A DNA stretch of 64,000 nucleotides. It comes from Effrenium voratum. Taxonomy: Eukaryota > Sar > Dinophyceae > Suessiales > Symbiodiniaceae. The stretch spans positions 193,501-257,500 of the forward strand of contig CAUJNA010001724.1 of assembly GCA_963377175.1 (NCBI GenBank), given 5' to 3'. Every line of letters begins with the position of its first letter. The stretch's first letter is position 1. This document shows, piece after piece, positions 1-10,329 of this stretch. The position numbers and the translations under genes were made by a program. The notes under the pieces are model-generated. The model was not told where the DNA came from. It was given only the letters and a program-made list of their open reading frames with translations, and ran no database searches.

Positions 1-485
1 CGCAACAGAAAACCCAGGCACACCTAAATCAGTTGAAAAGTTTTAAATTCTGGGCTGTTCAAAAGGCATTCCTCAATCCTGAAATCCTCTGGTGAGAACA
101 AAGCAGCCCTTTGCAATGTCCGGATTGAGAAGAACCTCCAATGGAAGAGCAACTGGCCCAAGAGGGAAGCATGGGACAACTCTGCAGTCATGAGCTAGGC
201 GTTTGGGCTCCTAGGTGTTTCGTTTCAGGGCATGCCATTGCGTGTCCGTACCCTCTTTTGATGGTTCTTTTTTTGGGAAATGAAGGGAGCACCACCAGCT
301 TGTGGGTTTGGTTGTTCTTGCAAGCTATCCACAGCACGTGGCCACAAGACAACATGGCGCCCGCCTTCTTCAGGTATCCCCAGTTGGTGGTGTGGATTGG
401 TTTGGGATTTGAACGTTCTGGTTCTTGAGGGCAAATGGGAATTCCCGCGACTCCGAACCACCAAACCACCAATATCCAATGAGAG
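1..485. other. No gene recognised
   Basis: Open frames of 60-105 codons exist on both strands but overlap each other and match nothing I recognise. No repeat family seen elsewhere in the window is evident here. Confidence 0.5.
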
Positions 486-622
486 GATCCCCGCCCCCTT
501 TGAAATGGAATTGGGGGAGGGGGGTGACCCCTGGAATTCCATTTATAGTTCCATTTTCCCTTTCAGGGGGAAGACTACATAAATGGAATCGGGGGACCGG
601 GTCCCTACCCCCTCCCCCCTAA
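486..622. repeat. Family H palindromic element, copy 1
   Basis: Begins CCCCGCCCCCTTTGAAATGG and contains the self-complementary GGAATTCC. It ends in a run of CCCTACCCCCTCCCCCC that pairs with the G-rich stretch near the left end. Near-identical copies lie at 9997-10122 and 35397-35526, with a fragment at 24538-24566. Probably a small non-autonomous foldback element; the target duplication is not clear. Confidence 0.65.
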
Positions 623-952
623 GGTAGGGGGGATTATGAGGGGGAAGCTGACTTTTGGATGCTGGTCGGAAGCCCGCCAACAAATCAACACCTTTGGGGA
701 GCCCCAAACATCCGCCAAAACCTACCCTTAGGGCAAGAGTACCACTGAGCAAAACCTCGTTGCGCGTGTTTTTTTTTGGTTTGCGGGGGGGAAGTGTATG
801 ATTTGTGGGGTCCCTGGCGATTTGTGAGCAAAATCGAGACCCAGAGATGGTGATTTCTCTCACATGTGCAAATGGGGATGGACTAGAGCCTCGGGCACCT
901 GTCATGAATGTCTTGAGTGCGTAGTTTGTTTGGGCCTGCACATTTGGACAGT
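623..952. other. No gene recognised
   Basis: Spacer between two inverted-repeat elements. A minus-strand open frame of 138 codons (543-959) runs through family H sequence and shows no recognisable domain. Confidence 0.45.
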
Positions 953-1012
953 CTTCCATTTGCTGAAAGGAATGTTTTCCAGGGGACCTTGGGGGACTTA
1001 AGCAAATGGAAG
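953..1012. repeat. Family C element (CCATTTGC inverted repeat), minimal copy
   Basis: CTTCCATTTGCTGAAA at the left pairs with TTAAGCAAATGGAAG at the right. This 60-bp copy has the ends of the family but lacks the usual core (CTGTTGGTTTTAAAGGGAAT), so it looks like an internal deletion derivative. Confidence 0.65.
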
Positions 1013-1039
1013 CATTCTGATCGTGTGTTTCAAGAACCG

Positions 1040-1205
1040 AGCCACAATCAAAACCCGGGTAGATGAAGGTTAGTAAGGGGCAGTCCCAGCCAGAAATAGT
1101 TGCGGATATCCGCCTTCTTGATTCCAGAGCATGGTTCTGGACTTACGACCATTTTAATACCAAGGGTTTTATTACCAAGGGTTTTAATACCAAGGGTTTT
1201 GCATG
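1040..1205. repeat. Family G element, copy 1 (right end altered)
   Basis: Starts AGCCACAATCAAAACCCGGG and shares GTAGATGAAGGTTAG and GCATGGTTCTGG with the copies at 18178-18290, 46534-46669 and 63585-63720. The right terminal repeat is replaced by three tandem copies of a roughly 20-bp unit (TACCAAGGGTTTTA). Confidence 0.6.
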
Positions 1206-1224
1206 TGTTGCACCAGATCCCCAG

Positions 1225-1327
1225 ATCCCAAGCCAACACGACCAAAGGCAGTTGCCGAAGCGAGGTCATCTTTCCAGACTGCGAGGAGTTTTCCGAGGAG
1301 CTGAAAGCGGAAGAGCCAGCTGCCTGA
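1225..1327 (+). CDS. Candidate terminal exon, unknown protein
   Basis: After an acceptor-like CCCCAG the frame reads an acidic C-terminal peptide containing CRSEVIFPDCEEFSEELK and ending AEEPAA followed by TGA. The amino-acid composition is protein-like and the GC content is above the surroundings. I do not recognise a family. No matching upstream exon can be assigned, so this may be the tail of a gene or chance. Confidence 0.3.
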
Positions 1328-1655
1328 TGCCTGGAAGACGCGGCGTCTAGACCGGTGGGTCTTTTTCCGGCTCGGTCCAAAGGGAGTCGACCTCTTGGCC
1401 GAAGAGTCATGAAGCAAAGCAGTTGAGCTTTTTTTTATTTCCGGATTCTTTGCGCACTTGCTAAGCCGGGGATTTCTTATTTCAAGCACCTGGCCCCTTT
1501 TGCCCCGGCTTGATTCTTCGGGTTGGGTATGCTCACGGTACGAACATATGGCCGGCTTTTGGGAACGTTGCAGCCCGGATTTTCCGAGTTTGTGGCGTTT
1601 AGTTTGCTTGCGATATTTCGGGCATGTCGTATGGTTAGTGATAGTTCAATTGCAC
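1328..1655. other. No gene recognised
   Basis: Part of a 161-codon + strand open frame (1523-2008) that also crosses a family F element end and an A run. I treat that frame as chance. Confidence 0.4.
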
Positions 1656-1695
1656 TACTGTGGATGGACGAAATCCATTTCGCACTTCAGAAACC
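1656..1695. repeat. Family F element, left end only
   Basis: CTACTGTGGATGGACGAAAT followed by CCATTTCGCA matches the left arm of the elements at 43385, 48945 and 60450. TA precedes CTGTGG as in other copies. No right arm is found downstream. Confidence 0.55.
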
Positions 1696-2279
1696 CAACG
1701 CGCAAATATACCAGCTAAACGTGGTTTCATTTCGTGCGAGCCTGGATGTCGCAATTTCCGCGAGTCGCGAGCGAGGCCACGGACGGCCATTGCGAGCAAA
1801 ACGGGACCGGTCGCTTGCGCTTTTTCGTTTCGCGCTGGGACTTGGGTTTTTGTTGGTTGCTGACAGGCGTTTCATGGGGAGTTCCTTGGATTGGACCACC
1901 CCCGAGAAAAAAAAAAAAAAACATCGGGCGGCATGTCGGTTTTTATGTTGGTTTACAGGGAAGCAAAAAGAAGCCAACCATAGGGCTTCCCCCGATTTTA
2001 AGAGGTAACAACAGAGAACCTAAGGCACAGAGTTGGGAATGGGTTGTCCCGTCCGCTTGATTGGGAAAGGAACTCCATCTTGGCCCCATCGACGGCAAGC
2101 TAACCAAAAGCTGGGGAGGGGTCGCCGACTTTCAGAAGCCCTATTTTTTAAGCCCCCCTCGGGATTTACATGGTTTTGGATAGACTCAACAGGTTTCTTG
2201 GGGTCTCCTCCCAAGCTATTTCAGGAGCTAGGCGTATCCAAATTTGCCTTTCTTCCGGAACTACCAAGAATTCTAGTTA
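1696..2279. other. No gene recognised
   Basis: Contains an A run near 1908-1921 and several overlapping open frames on both strands. Nothing is supported. Confidence 0.4.
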
Positions 2280-2407
2280 ATGTTGACCCAGGATTCATAA
2301 ACCCGTCCCACTATTGGGGGGTGTTCCCTCCAAAAGTTGTGAATCCCCACTAAAAGGGGACACCCCCCTATTAATCAACCAGGGGTTTATGAATCCGGGG
2401 TTGACAT
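2280..2407. mobile_element. Family E TA-target MITE-like element, complete copy
   Basis: Left end ATGTTGACCCAGGATTCATA and right end TTTATGAATCCGGGGTTGAC plus AT form terminal inverted repeats of about 26 bp. TA flanks both sides (2278-2279 and 2408-2409). The interior holds a second palindrome around GGGGTGTTCCCTCCAAAAG. A TA duplication is typical of Tc1/mariner-type elements. No transposase is present, so the element is non-autonomous. Confidence 0.75.
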
Positions 2408-2439
2408 TATCCATTGTTTTTGCGACTTGCTGAGCTCAG

Positions 2440-2595
2440 GATCGACTTCCGCAGTTCCTGGGCTACGAGTACGTGGGGGCGCCTTGGGGCCACATCGTGC
2501 CCAACTGCACCAAAAACAGCGGCAACGGTGGCTTCTCGCTGCGCGACAAGCAGGCGAGCGAGTTGCGGAGTTGGGGGCGACATCTCAAAAACCAA
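2440..2595 (+). CDS. Partial DUF5672-like glycosyltransferase-type exon
   Basis: Follows an acceptor-like GAGCTCAG. The frame reads GYEYVGAPWGHI and then NGGFSLRDKQAS, about a dozen residues apart. A YxYxGAPW segment followed by GNGGFSLR is the signature I associate with DUF5672 proteins, which resemble glycosyltransferases. Those families are several hundred residues long, so only one exon of about 52 codons is present. It stops exactly at a family A element (2596-2708) bordered by the duplication CCAA. No other exon of this gene is recognised in the window. It could be an intact exon of a gene extending left, or an isolated relic. Confidence 0.6.
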
Positions 2596-2708
2596 CTAGG
2601 GACCCCAGTATAGTGCCCTTTTACCCTTTTTCGGGGGAGGGTTCCCGTACTGAAATAGACTACCAAAAAAGGGTACCCTTATTATAACCTCTGCACTGGA
2701 GGACCTAG
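2596..2708. mobile_element. Family A element A1 (introner-like), donor GT altered
   Basis: Inverted-repeat ends CTAGGGACC and GGACCTAG, with the shared core GTTCCC-TACTGAAATAGAC and GGGTACCCTTATT. CCAA is duplicated at 2592-2595 and 2709-2712. Unlike most copies it begins CTAGGG rather than CTAGGT, so the built-in GT donor is absent. Confidence 0.8.
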
Positions 2709-3117
2709 CCAAGCTGGGCAAGTTAGACCTGACTGATCAAATAATATGTCCCCCCTGTCACCAATCTTCCAGCGCTTCCAAACTACCTCCAGGGGAACAG
2801 GTGCTTGATGGGAGTTTGTCAAAGGAAGTTTAGAAGGAACTTCCGTGTTACGGCAACTAATTGAAAGCTAGCTCTTCAGACAAATGACAAGAGAAGCGAG
2901 AAAAAATGCGCGCGCGTGTGGCAGGGGAAGAGAAAGTCGCAAAAAGCGTGGCGCTGTGCGTGAATCGGCATTTTCGAAGATGAGAAAGTTGTCGCAAACA
3001 GCGTAGCCCTGTGCGCGAATTGGCGTCTCCGGAGATGCGAAAGCTAGCCTGTCCGCGGCGTTTGGTCGGAGCATGCTCGGAGCGGTCTCGGAGCGGGCTC
3101 GGCGCCGGGCCCATTGG
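2709..3117. other. Spacer with two imperfect ~68-bp repeats
   Basis: Two related units near 2925-3050 share AGAAAGT-GTCGCAAA-AGCGT and GCTGTGCG-GAAT-GGC. They lie next to the satellite block and seem to be its degenerate edge. No gene is seen. Confidence 0.45.
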
Positions 3118-3590
3118 CACGGCGACGCAGAGGTTTCGCAAGGTTTGAATTGCGTGGCAGGCGCAGAAATTTTGGTGAGATTTCGTGGCAGGCGCAGCAC
3201 TTTCGCAAGGTCAACTTTTCTCAAGGTTTGAATTGCGTGGCAGGCCCAGCACTTTCGATAGGTCAGGTACAGGTTTCGTGGCAGGTGCAGCACTTTCGCA
3301 AGGTCAAGTATAGATTTCGTGGCAGGCGCAGCACTTTCGCAAGGTCAAGTAAAGATTTCGTGGCAGGCGCAGCATTTTCGCCAGGTCAAGTACAGAATTC
3401 AAGGCAGGTGCAGCACTTTCGCAAGGTCATGTGCAGAACGCGTGGCAGGCGCAGCATTTTGGCAAGGTCGGGTGCAGATTTCGTGGCAGGCGCAGCACTC
3501 GCAAGGTCAAGTGCAGAATTCGTGGCAGGCGCAGCACTGTCGCAAGGTCAAGTAATTTCGTAACACGCAGCACTTTCGCAAGGTCAACTT
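3118..3590. repeat. 41-bp satellite array
   Basis: About eleven units of roughly 41 bp with the core GTGGCAGGCGCAGCACTTTC followed by GCAAGGTCAAGT. Units vary by substitutions and short indels. Because 41 is not a multiple of three, open frames across it (for example 3114-3563) cycle through all reading phases and are not genes. Confidence 0.9.
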
Positions 3591-3850
3591 TCGCAGCCGG
3601 GGCTCGAAAATCGCAACTCTTAAGTGCAAAAGTAGTACGCGAAGTCAACTTTCGCAAAAATCGCAACTTTCAAGTACGAAAGTAGTACGCGAAGTCCACT
3701 TTCGCAGCTGGGGCTTGAAAATCGCAACTTTTAAGTACGAAAGTAGTACGTGAAGTCCACTTTCGCAGCTGGGGCTCGAAAATCGCAACTTTTAAGTACG
3801 AAAGTAGTACGCGAATTCAACTTTCAAAATCGCAACTTTTAAGTGCAGAT
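3591..3850. repeat. 61-bp satellite array (reverse orientation)
   Basis: About four units of 61 bp with AAAATCGCAACTTTTAAGTA, GTAGTACGCGAAGTCCACTT and TCGCAGCTGGGGCTCG. The reverse complement matches the array at 32090-32600 closely. Confidence 0.85.
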
Positions 3851-6800
3851 ATAGATGGATAGATAGATAGATCGATAAACAGATAGAGAGAGCTAGAGAG
3901 ATAGATAGAAAGAGAGATAGAGAGAGAGATAAATTGATAGATAGAGAGAGAGAAGATAAATAGATAGATAAATAGATAGAGAGAGAGAGCGAGATAGATA
4001 GATAGATAGACAGAGAGAGAAATAAAGAGATAAACAGATAGATAGATAGACAAATAGATAGATAGATAGATAGAGAGAGATAAATAAATAAATAGAAAAA
4101 GAGATAGAGAGATAGATAAATAGATAGGTACATGGATAGAGAAATAGATAGATAGATAGATAGAGAGGTAGTTAAGTAGAGAGAGAGAGAGCGAGAGAGA
4201 TAAAGAGATAGATAGAGAGATTGATAGAAAGATAGATCGATATATAAAGAGAGAAAAACATATAGATAGATAGATAGAGCGATAAAAGATGGAAAAATTC
4301 ACGAGAGATAGAGAGATAGATAAATAGATAGACAGATAGATAGATAGAAAAGAGATAGATACCTAGCTAGAGAGATAGATAGATAGATAGAGATAGAGAG
4401 AGGGATAAAGACATAGATAAATAGATAGATAGGTAGATAGAGAGAAAGATAGAGAGATAGGGAGAGAGAGAGATAGATAGATAGATAGATAGAGAGGTAA
4501 TTAGATAGATAGGTAAAGAGGGAGAGATAGAGAGACAGATAGAGAGATGGATAGATAGAGAGACAGAAAGAAAGGTAGATAGAGAGATGCAGAGATGGAT
4601 ACATAGACCGATAGATAGATAGACAGAGAGATAGACAGATAGAGAGAGATAGATAGATAGGTAGATAGGTAGATAGAGGGATACAAAGAGAGATAAATAG
4701 ATACGTAGATGGATAGAGAAATAGATAGATAGATAGATAGATAGAGCGAGAGACAGATAGATAGATAGATCGATAGATAGATAGATAAAGAGATAGATAG
4801 ATAGATAGATGCGCGGGAGATAGATGGAGAGATAGATAGATAGAAAAAGATAGAGAGAGAGAGAAAGCGATAGAGAGATAGATAGAAAGAAAGAAAGAAA
4901 GAGAGATAGAGAGATAGAAGATAGAAAGAAAGAGAGATAGAGAGGCAGATAGAGAGATAAACAGATAGATAGATAAACAAACAGATTGATAGATAGAGAA
5001 ATAAATAGATAGATAGAGAGAGAGAGAGATAAATAAATAGAAAGAGATAGGTAGATGGATAGAGAAATAGATAGATAGATAGATAAATAGATAGAGAGGT
5101 AGATAGATAGATAGATAGATAGGTAGAGAGAGAGAGAGATACAGAGATAGATAAACAGATTGATAGATAAAGAGATAGAAAGATAGATAGATATATAGAG
5201 AGAGAGAGAGAGAGAAATATAGATAGCTAGAAAGATAGATAAATAGAGAGATAAAAGGAGGAGCAACACACGAGAGATAGAGAGATAGACAAATAGATAG
5301 AAAGAAAGATTGGTAGAGAGATGGATAGAGAGATAAACAGATAGATAGATAAGCAAACAGATAGATAGACAAATAGATAGATAGAGAGAGCGAGAGAGAT
5401 AAGTAAATAGATAGAAAGAGAGATAGAGAGATAGATAGATAGATAGGTAGATGGATAGAGAAATAGATAGCTAGATAAATAGATAGATAGATAGAGAGGT
5501 ACATAGATACATAGGTAAAGAGAGACAGTAGAGAGACAGATAGAGAGATGGATAGATAGATAGATAGAAAAGATAGATAGATAGATAGATGCGCGGGAGA
5601 TAGATGGAGAGATAGATAGATAGAAAGAGATAGAGAGAGAAGAGAGATAGAAAGAAAGAAATAAAGAAAGAAAGAAAGAAAGAGAGATAGAGAGATAGAT
5701 AGATAGAAAGAAAGAGAGATAGAAAGATAGATAGAGAGATAAACAAATAGATAGATAAACAAACAGATAGATAGATAGACAAATAGATAGATAGAAAGAG
5801 ATAAATAAATAGTTAGAGAGATATAGAGATAGATAGATAGATAGATAGGGAGGCGGATAGAGACATAGATAGATAGGTAAAGAGAGACAGTAGAGAGACA
5901 GATAGAGAGATGCATAGATAGTAAATACACGAGAGATAGAGAGATAGATAGAGAGATAATCAGATAGATAGATAAACAAACAGATAGATAGATAGACAAA
6001 TACATAGATAGAAAGAGATAAATAAATAGATAGAGAGATATAGAAATAGATAGATAGATAGATAGATAGACGGATAGAGACATAGATAGAAAGATAAATA
6101 GATAGATAGATAAAAAGAGAGGTACGTAGATAGATAGGTAAAGAGAGACAGTAGAGAGACAGATGGAGAGATGGATAGATAGTAAATACACGAGAGATAG
6201 AGAGATAGAGAGATAGACAGATAGAGAGAGAGAGAGAGATAGAGAGATAGACAGAGAGAGAGAGAGAGATAGACAGATAGGTAGATAGAGGGATGCATAG
6301 AGAGATAGAGAGATAGGTAGATAGAAAGATAGATAGATGCGCGGGAGATAGATGGAGAGATAGATAGATAGAAAGAAATAGAGAGAGAGAGGGAGAGAGA
6401 GACAGAGAGATAGATTGAAAGAAAGAAAGAAAGAGATAGAAAGATAGATAAAAAAGATAAATACATAAACAAACATAAGATAGATAGACAGATAGATAGA
6501 TAGATAGATAGAGAAATACATAGGTAAATAAATGGCGAGATAGATCGATAGATAGATAGGTAGATGGATAGAGAAATCGAAAGATAGCTAGATAGATAGA
6601 TAAATAGATAGAGATGTAGATAGCTAGATAGACAGATAGAGAGATACAGAACGATAGAGAGAGAGATAGATAGAAAGAAAGAGAGATAGAGAGATAGGTA
6701 GATATATAGATAGAGAGATAGATAGACAGATAGATAGATAGACAGAGAAGATAGATAGAGAGATAGATAGGTAGATAAGCAGATAGATAGCTAGATAGAT

Positions 6801-6935
6801 AGACAGAGAAGATCGATAGAGAGATAGATAGGTAGATAAGCAGATAGATAGCTAACACGAGAGATAGATAGATAGGTCGTTAGGTAGATACATAAGTAGA
6901 GAAAGATGTATAGATATATAGATAGACAGACAGAT
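3845..6935. repeat. GATA microsatellite, about 3.1 kb
   Basis: Imperfect (GATA)n mixed with GA runs and occasional GAAA. It contains larger-scale repeats, such as the recurring GATGCGCGGGAGATAGATGG and ACACGAGAGATAGAGAG. The long minus-strand frames over it (up to 740 codons, reading Ile-Tyr-Leu-Ser) are a by-product of the repeat. Confidence 0.95.
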
Positions 6936-7130
6936 AGATAGACAGAGAAGAGACAAAAGAAAGAACAGCACAAAAACAAGCAAACGAAAGAAAGAAAGAA
7001 AATACAGATAGAAAGAAGGAAAGAAGGGAGGAAGGAAGGAAAAACAGGAAGAAAGGAAGAATGACGGAGAAAGAAGAAACAATGAAACTGAAGAAGAAGA
7101 GAAACAGAGTCAAGAAAAGAAAGAGAAAGA
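6936..7130. repeat. GAAA/GGAA purine-rich tract
   Basis: Continuation of the microsatellite as imperfect GAAA and AAGG repeats, losing periodicity towards 7130. Confidence 0.8.
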
Positions 7131-7910
7131 TAACTATAGTTTTTATATTTTTGAAACTTCTGCCCACCGGCTTCGCCGGCTCTACTGGTAGTTCTACTGG
7201 GGCCTGGGGTTGGTATCCAAAGCAACATATTTTTAGTCATCGAGTCATGACCGCGTGAGTTTTCATTTTTAGCTCCTTAAATTGAAGCAACATCTATAGG
7301 CAGGAGATCCTTGTTCTGGTGGGTATTTGGCAAAAATCCGGCCCGTGAAATGGCTTTGTAGCTGCTTTCTATGATGCTGAGTTCCACCTTCCGCCACGGG
7401 TTTAGGAAGCTTCCCCCTAACATGGGCCCTGAGTTCACAGTGCTCAGTTGTCCAAGGCGAGCCGACTGGATCTGAGCTTTTGGTTCTCCCATGTTGGCCC
7501 ATGTTTAGTCAAGGTGTCCAAAGGCCATCACCTTTTCTGTCCAGGTCCTTAAGGGGCAAGTGAGGTTTTCAGGTTCACGTAGAGACGAATCTGATCCAAC
7601 TGGTCACGGTTCCCAGCTTCACAGTGATTGAGGATTCGGGTCAAGCACCTGGGTTTGCAGGGTCATTTGCTCCCAAAAGCGCGCATGTCCAAGAAGTCTA
7701 AGGGGCTAAACGACTTATTCCCCTTTCATCGTGACTTGTGCTGTTAACGTACCCCATTCTCTCAGTTGCCCGACTTTCTGGCCTTTCGGTTTGCTCCATT
7801 TTTGGCAACATATTTGGTGGCCCCGAAAGACGATCACGTTTCTGGACCATGGCAGGCGAGTAGCTCTTTGTGGACGTCGCCTTGGGATTCTCGTGGTTTT
7901 CTACTTAACG
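7131..7910. other. No gene recognised
   Basis: Mixed-composition DNA with open frames up to 77 codons on both strands. None has a recognisable motif or convincing splice context. Confidence 0.4.
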
Positions 7911-8075
7911 GCGCGATCGATTCGGGACGTCAGGTAAGTGGTGATCGTAAGCCTGGTGAAGTAACCCACTGAACGGATTGGGCTTATTCACCGGACTTAC
8001 GATCACCACTTAATGTTAACCCCCATATTAATCAACAGGGGTTCAACAGTACCTGACGCCCCGAATCGAGCGCGG
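7911..8075. mobile_element. Family D hairpin element with GTAAGT arm, copy 1
   Basis: Left arm CGCGATCGATTCGGGACGTC then AGGTAAGTGG; right arm CCACTTA...CCTGACGCCCCGAATCGAGC. The arms extend for more than 60 bp through GATCGTAAGCCTGGTGAA. The left arm carries CAG-GTAAGT, a strong splice-donor match. The right arm is split by a family E insertion (8013-8049). Confidence 0.75.
8013..8049. mobile_element. Family E mini-element nested in family D
   Basis: A 37-bp insertion, ATGTTAACCCCC...GGGGTTCAACAG, flanked by TA on both sides (8011-8012, 8050-8051). It interrupts the family D arm sequence CACTTACCTGACG. Removing the insert and one TA restores that arm. Confidence 0.75.
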
Positions 8076-8182
8076 CCTTTGCCGCCTTACGCCTTTTGCG
8101 GCAGGCGATGCTGGACATCACCAAGGCACACCCGCCCAATGGGCTGCCAGAGGCCCGCGCGCGAGACCCACACCAGTTTTAG
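8069..8182 (+). CDS. Candidate exon, unknown protein
   Basis: Reads AAFAALRLLRQAMLDITKAH followed by a Pro/Arg-rich end and TAG. It is alanine- and leucine-rich, GC-rich and helix-like. Its start overlaps the outer end of the family D hairpin, so either the element supplied coding sequence or the exon begins later. Family not recognised. Confidence 0.3.
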   Translation, partial: SAAFAALRLLRQAMLDITKAHPPNGLPEARARDPHQF

Positions 8183-8820
8183 GGGTCTCTAAACTGGAGC
8201 TCCCTTTACGCCACATTTTATCGGGATTGGATGTCACTGCAGGCGACTCCGACCCAGGACATCTAAGATGGTTTCGACTGCCATCGCAAAGCCATTGCAT
8301 CGCCACTATGGTTTCCGGGTACAACTTCCTAAAGGGGGCTTGTCTCGTCACCTTGGGCGAGTATGTCATATCCGGATTTGCCAAATTGTAGTGAGACCCT
8401 CATGATCTGCGAGACTCTACCCTGTTTGCAGTTGGTCGGTGGGCCTCACACACACACACACCCCATTTAGCTACCTGGCGGATTTGGAGTTTGCACGCCG
8501 CGAAACCGCCTGCGCGGGTGTGTCATGGAAATACCCACTTGATGTTCGTGCACCGGTAGTTTTTGAAGGGAAGACCGAGGGAAACGCTATGTTTCAAAGG
8601 GTCCATCTCTCATTCAATGTTAGGCAGGCCCCAGCCATGGAAACGCCCAGAAGATAAGTAAATTTAAAAATCCCTGTTTAGACACCCTCGTCGCCTTGGC
8701 AAGAGGCTGCTGGCTTGCAGGGAAATGTGCATTGTGTGTCAGGTTGTTCTATATCTTTGAAACGGATTTCTTAATCGCCGTTCCCCGGTTGGCTCCCAAG
8801 CACACTTAAACAGCGAGGAT
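8183..8820. other. No firm gene; possible exon near 8476-8657
   Basis: A + strand frame ending at 8657 reads plausible protein (ETACAGVSWKYPLDVRAPVV) but has no recognisable family. A short CA repeat lies at 8447-8461. Confidence 0.3.
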
Positions 8821-9610
8821 GTACATGGTTCACTTCACTGTTCTTGGCGAGTATTTTGTTTGCTTTCTTTCTCGTTTCTGTTCACTTTTTAGGTGCGGGG
8901 AGGGGGCTGCAGTTTTTCAGTGTTTTTTTTTTTTGCAAGGCCATACCATGTGGGTTCTGAAGTTCTCACCCTGAGGATGTCTACTTTTGCTCCTATTTGA
9001 ACCAGACGGCAGCTTCAGTGAACGAGAGCCGGGTGTTTTCCGTGGAAGAGCGGCTGAGCCCTCAGGAGAGACCAAAGGCTTTGCGAGAAACATATTTGGG
9101 TGTGTCTTTTTCTTCCTGGTGCTCAGTAGGGGTGGGAGTGAGCCTGTGGGTTCTGTTAAAGGAAGCTACAAGGTGTGGTTTATAGCGGTCGTTCCCTCAT
9201 TCCCTGCTGGGCACCAGCATGCTGTTTGGGGACCCTGAGGAAAGCTGGTTTTCCTTTAAGCCAAACAACAGAGGTTTCCCGAAAAGAAGACACGCCCATG
9301 TTATACTTATGCCTGTTGGTTTCATATGGGGATCTATCCCAGACTTCAGCAAGTGGAGGTTTCCGGTTTGCTCAGACGCTTTTTGGCGGAGTTGGTGCGC
9401 TTTCAGAGGTCGTGTCTTTTCTTTGGCTTCCCAAACAACAGGTGTCGGCCTTTCTTGAGCTTACTGCTTCAGGTAATTCACTGTTCTTGGCAAGTTTGTT
9501 TGATTTGTTGTTTGGTTCTGTTCATTTTACTTGGTGGCTCCCAGCCATCCCCTTGGCTTCTTAGCTTTTTAGTGTTTAATGGTAGTTTTCATTTAACCCA
9601 CTAAGAGTTA
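8821..9610. repeat. Repeat family O: CACTGTTCTTGGC segments
   Basis: Segments near 8832-8895 and 9475-9545 share TTCACTGTTCTTGGC-AGT followed by TTGTTTG and TTCTGTTCA-TTT. A third copy lies at 11325-11420. Two segments near 9250 and 9425 share CCAAACAACAG. The interior has candidate coding frames (9009-9105) but none is convincing. Confidence 0.5.
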
Positions 9611-9625
9611 TTCACTTTTAGTGGG
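9531..9625. repeat. Family P: GCTTTTTAGTGTTTA segment with hairpin
   Basis: Shares TTGGTGGCTCCCAGCCA and AGCTTTTTAGTGTTTA with 51703-51790, and more loosely with 36140-36200 and 53395-53465. In those three places it lies upstream of the MGCG start codons. AACCCACTAAGAG and CTTTTAGTGGG form a hairpin. Confidence 0.55.
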
Positions 9626-9831
9626 GGATCTGAGGGCAGACCAGGAAAAAGGCGCCCAACTCCCACCCCAAACTAACCCTGACAACATACTCCTGCACCC
9701 GACCCCTCAGACTTATCCTTCGCCAACCTTACCCTGGCCCAACCCACCAGTCCCTTCAAATCCAAGACCCTCTTTGAGTTTTTCCAAGCTCAAGCCCAAG
9801 CCCAAGCCAACTTTAGACCCTCAAGCCAACC
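9626..9831. other. Proline-rich open stretch, not assigned
   Basis: C-rich, low-complexity DNA (AAGCCCAAGCCCAAGCC). The 224-codon frame 9621-10295 passes through here and through elements J1 and H2. I do not accept it as one exon. Confidence 0.4.
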
Positions 9832-9958
9832 TGGCTGTGGGTCAAAACCAATGGTACCATTTTGGGGTAGGTGAATTCACCACCCAATTTAGAACCTACT
9901 TTAGTGGGGATTGGGATGTTCACTGGGGGTATGAAATTCGGATTTTGACCCATGGCCA
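9832..9958. repeat. Family J element, copy 1
   Basis: Ends TGGCTGTGGGTCAAAA and TTTTGACCCATGGCCA are inverted repeats of 16 bp. The core includes GGTACCATTTTGGGGTAGGT and GGGATTGGGATGTTCACTGG. Copies are at 42791-42915 and 59872-59979. Confidence 0.75.
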
Positions 9959-9996
9959 CCTTATCCACCTACGCACACCCTCAACACCTTACTATC

Positions 9997-10122
9997 CCCG
10001 CCCCCTTAAAAATGGAATTTGGGGAGGGTGGAGACCCTGGAATTCCATTAGTTCCATTTTCCCTAGGAAGACTAATGGAATCGGGAAAAGGACCGGGTCC
10101 CTACCCCCTCCCGTTTTGGGGA
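9997..10122. repeat. Family H palindromic element, copy 2
   Basis: Matches 486-622: CCCCGCCCCCTTAAAAATGG, central GGAATTCC, and the C-rich right end CCCTACCCCCTCCC. Confidence 0.7.
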
Positions 10123-10154
10123 TACCCCAACCCACCAGTGCGCTACCCTCACAG

Positions 10155-10295
10155 GAGACGGCCCCCGAGGAGCCCTCCGTGGGCGTGCACGCGCTGGACC
10201 GGCATTGGGCGCCTTGGGACTCGGCGACTCGGGCTGAGTTGCGCGGGATCTTCTCGGCTTTCGCCGAATTCCATGGAGCTCATGGGGCCCGATAA
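10155..10295 (+). CDS. Candidate exon, unknown protein
   Basis: Follows the acceptor-like ACCCTCACAG. Reads APEEPSVGVHALDRHWAPWD, then SATRAELRGIFSAFAEFHGA, and reaches TAA at 10293. GC-rich against AT-rich flanks, with balanced composition and two Trp, which makes coding likely. An AT/GT microsatellite starts immediately after it. Family not recognised. Confidence 0.4.
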   Translation, partial: ETAPEEPSVGVHALDRHWAPWDSATRAELRGIFSAFAEFHGAHGAR

Positions 10296-10329
10296 TATCT
10301 ATATATATCTATATGTGTGTGTATGGCAG
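10296..10329. repeat. AT/GT microsatellite
   Basis: Alternating purine-pyrimidine run directly left of the foldback element at 10330. Confidence 0.7.

Noticed and set aside
1523..2008. 161-codon + strand frame
   Set aside because: Crosses a family F element end and an A run; no domain and no splice context.
4299..6858. Minus-strand open frames of 740 and 543 codons (Tyr-Leu-Ser-Ile rich)
   Set aside because: They are translations of the GATA microsatellite; composition and overlap in several frames show no coding constraint.
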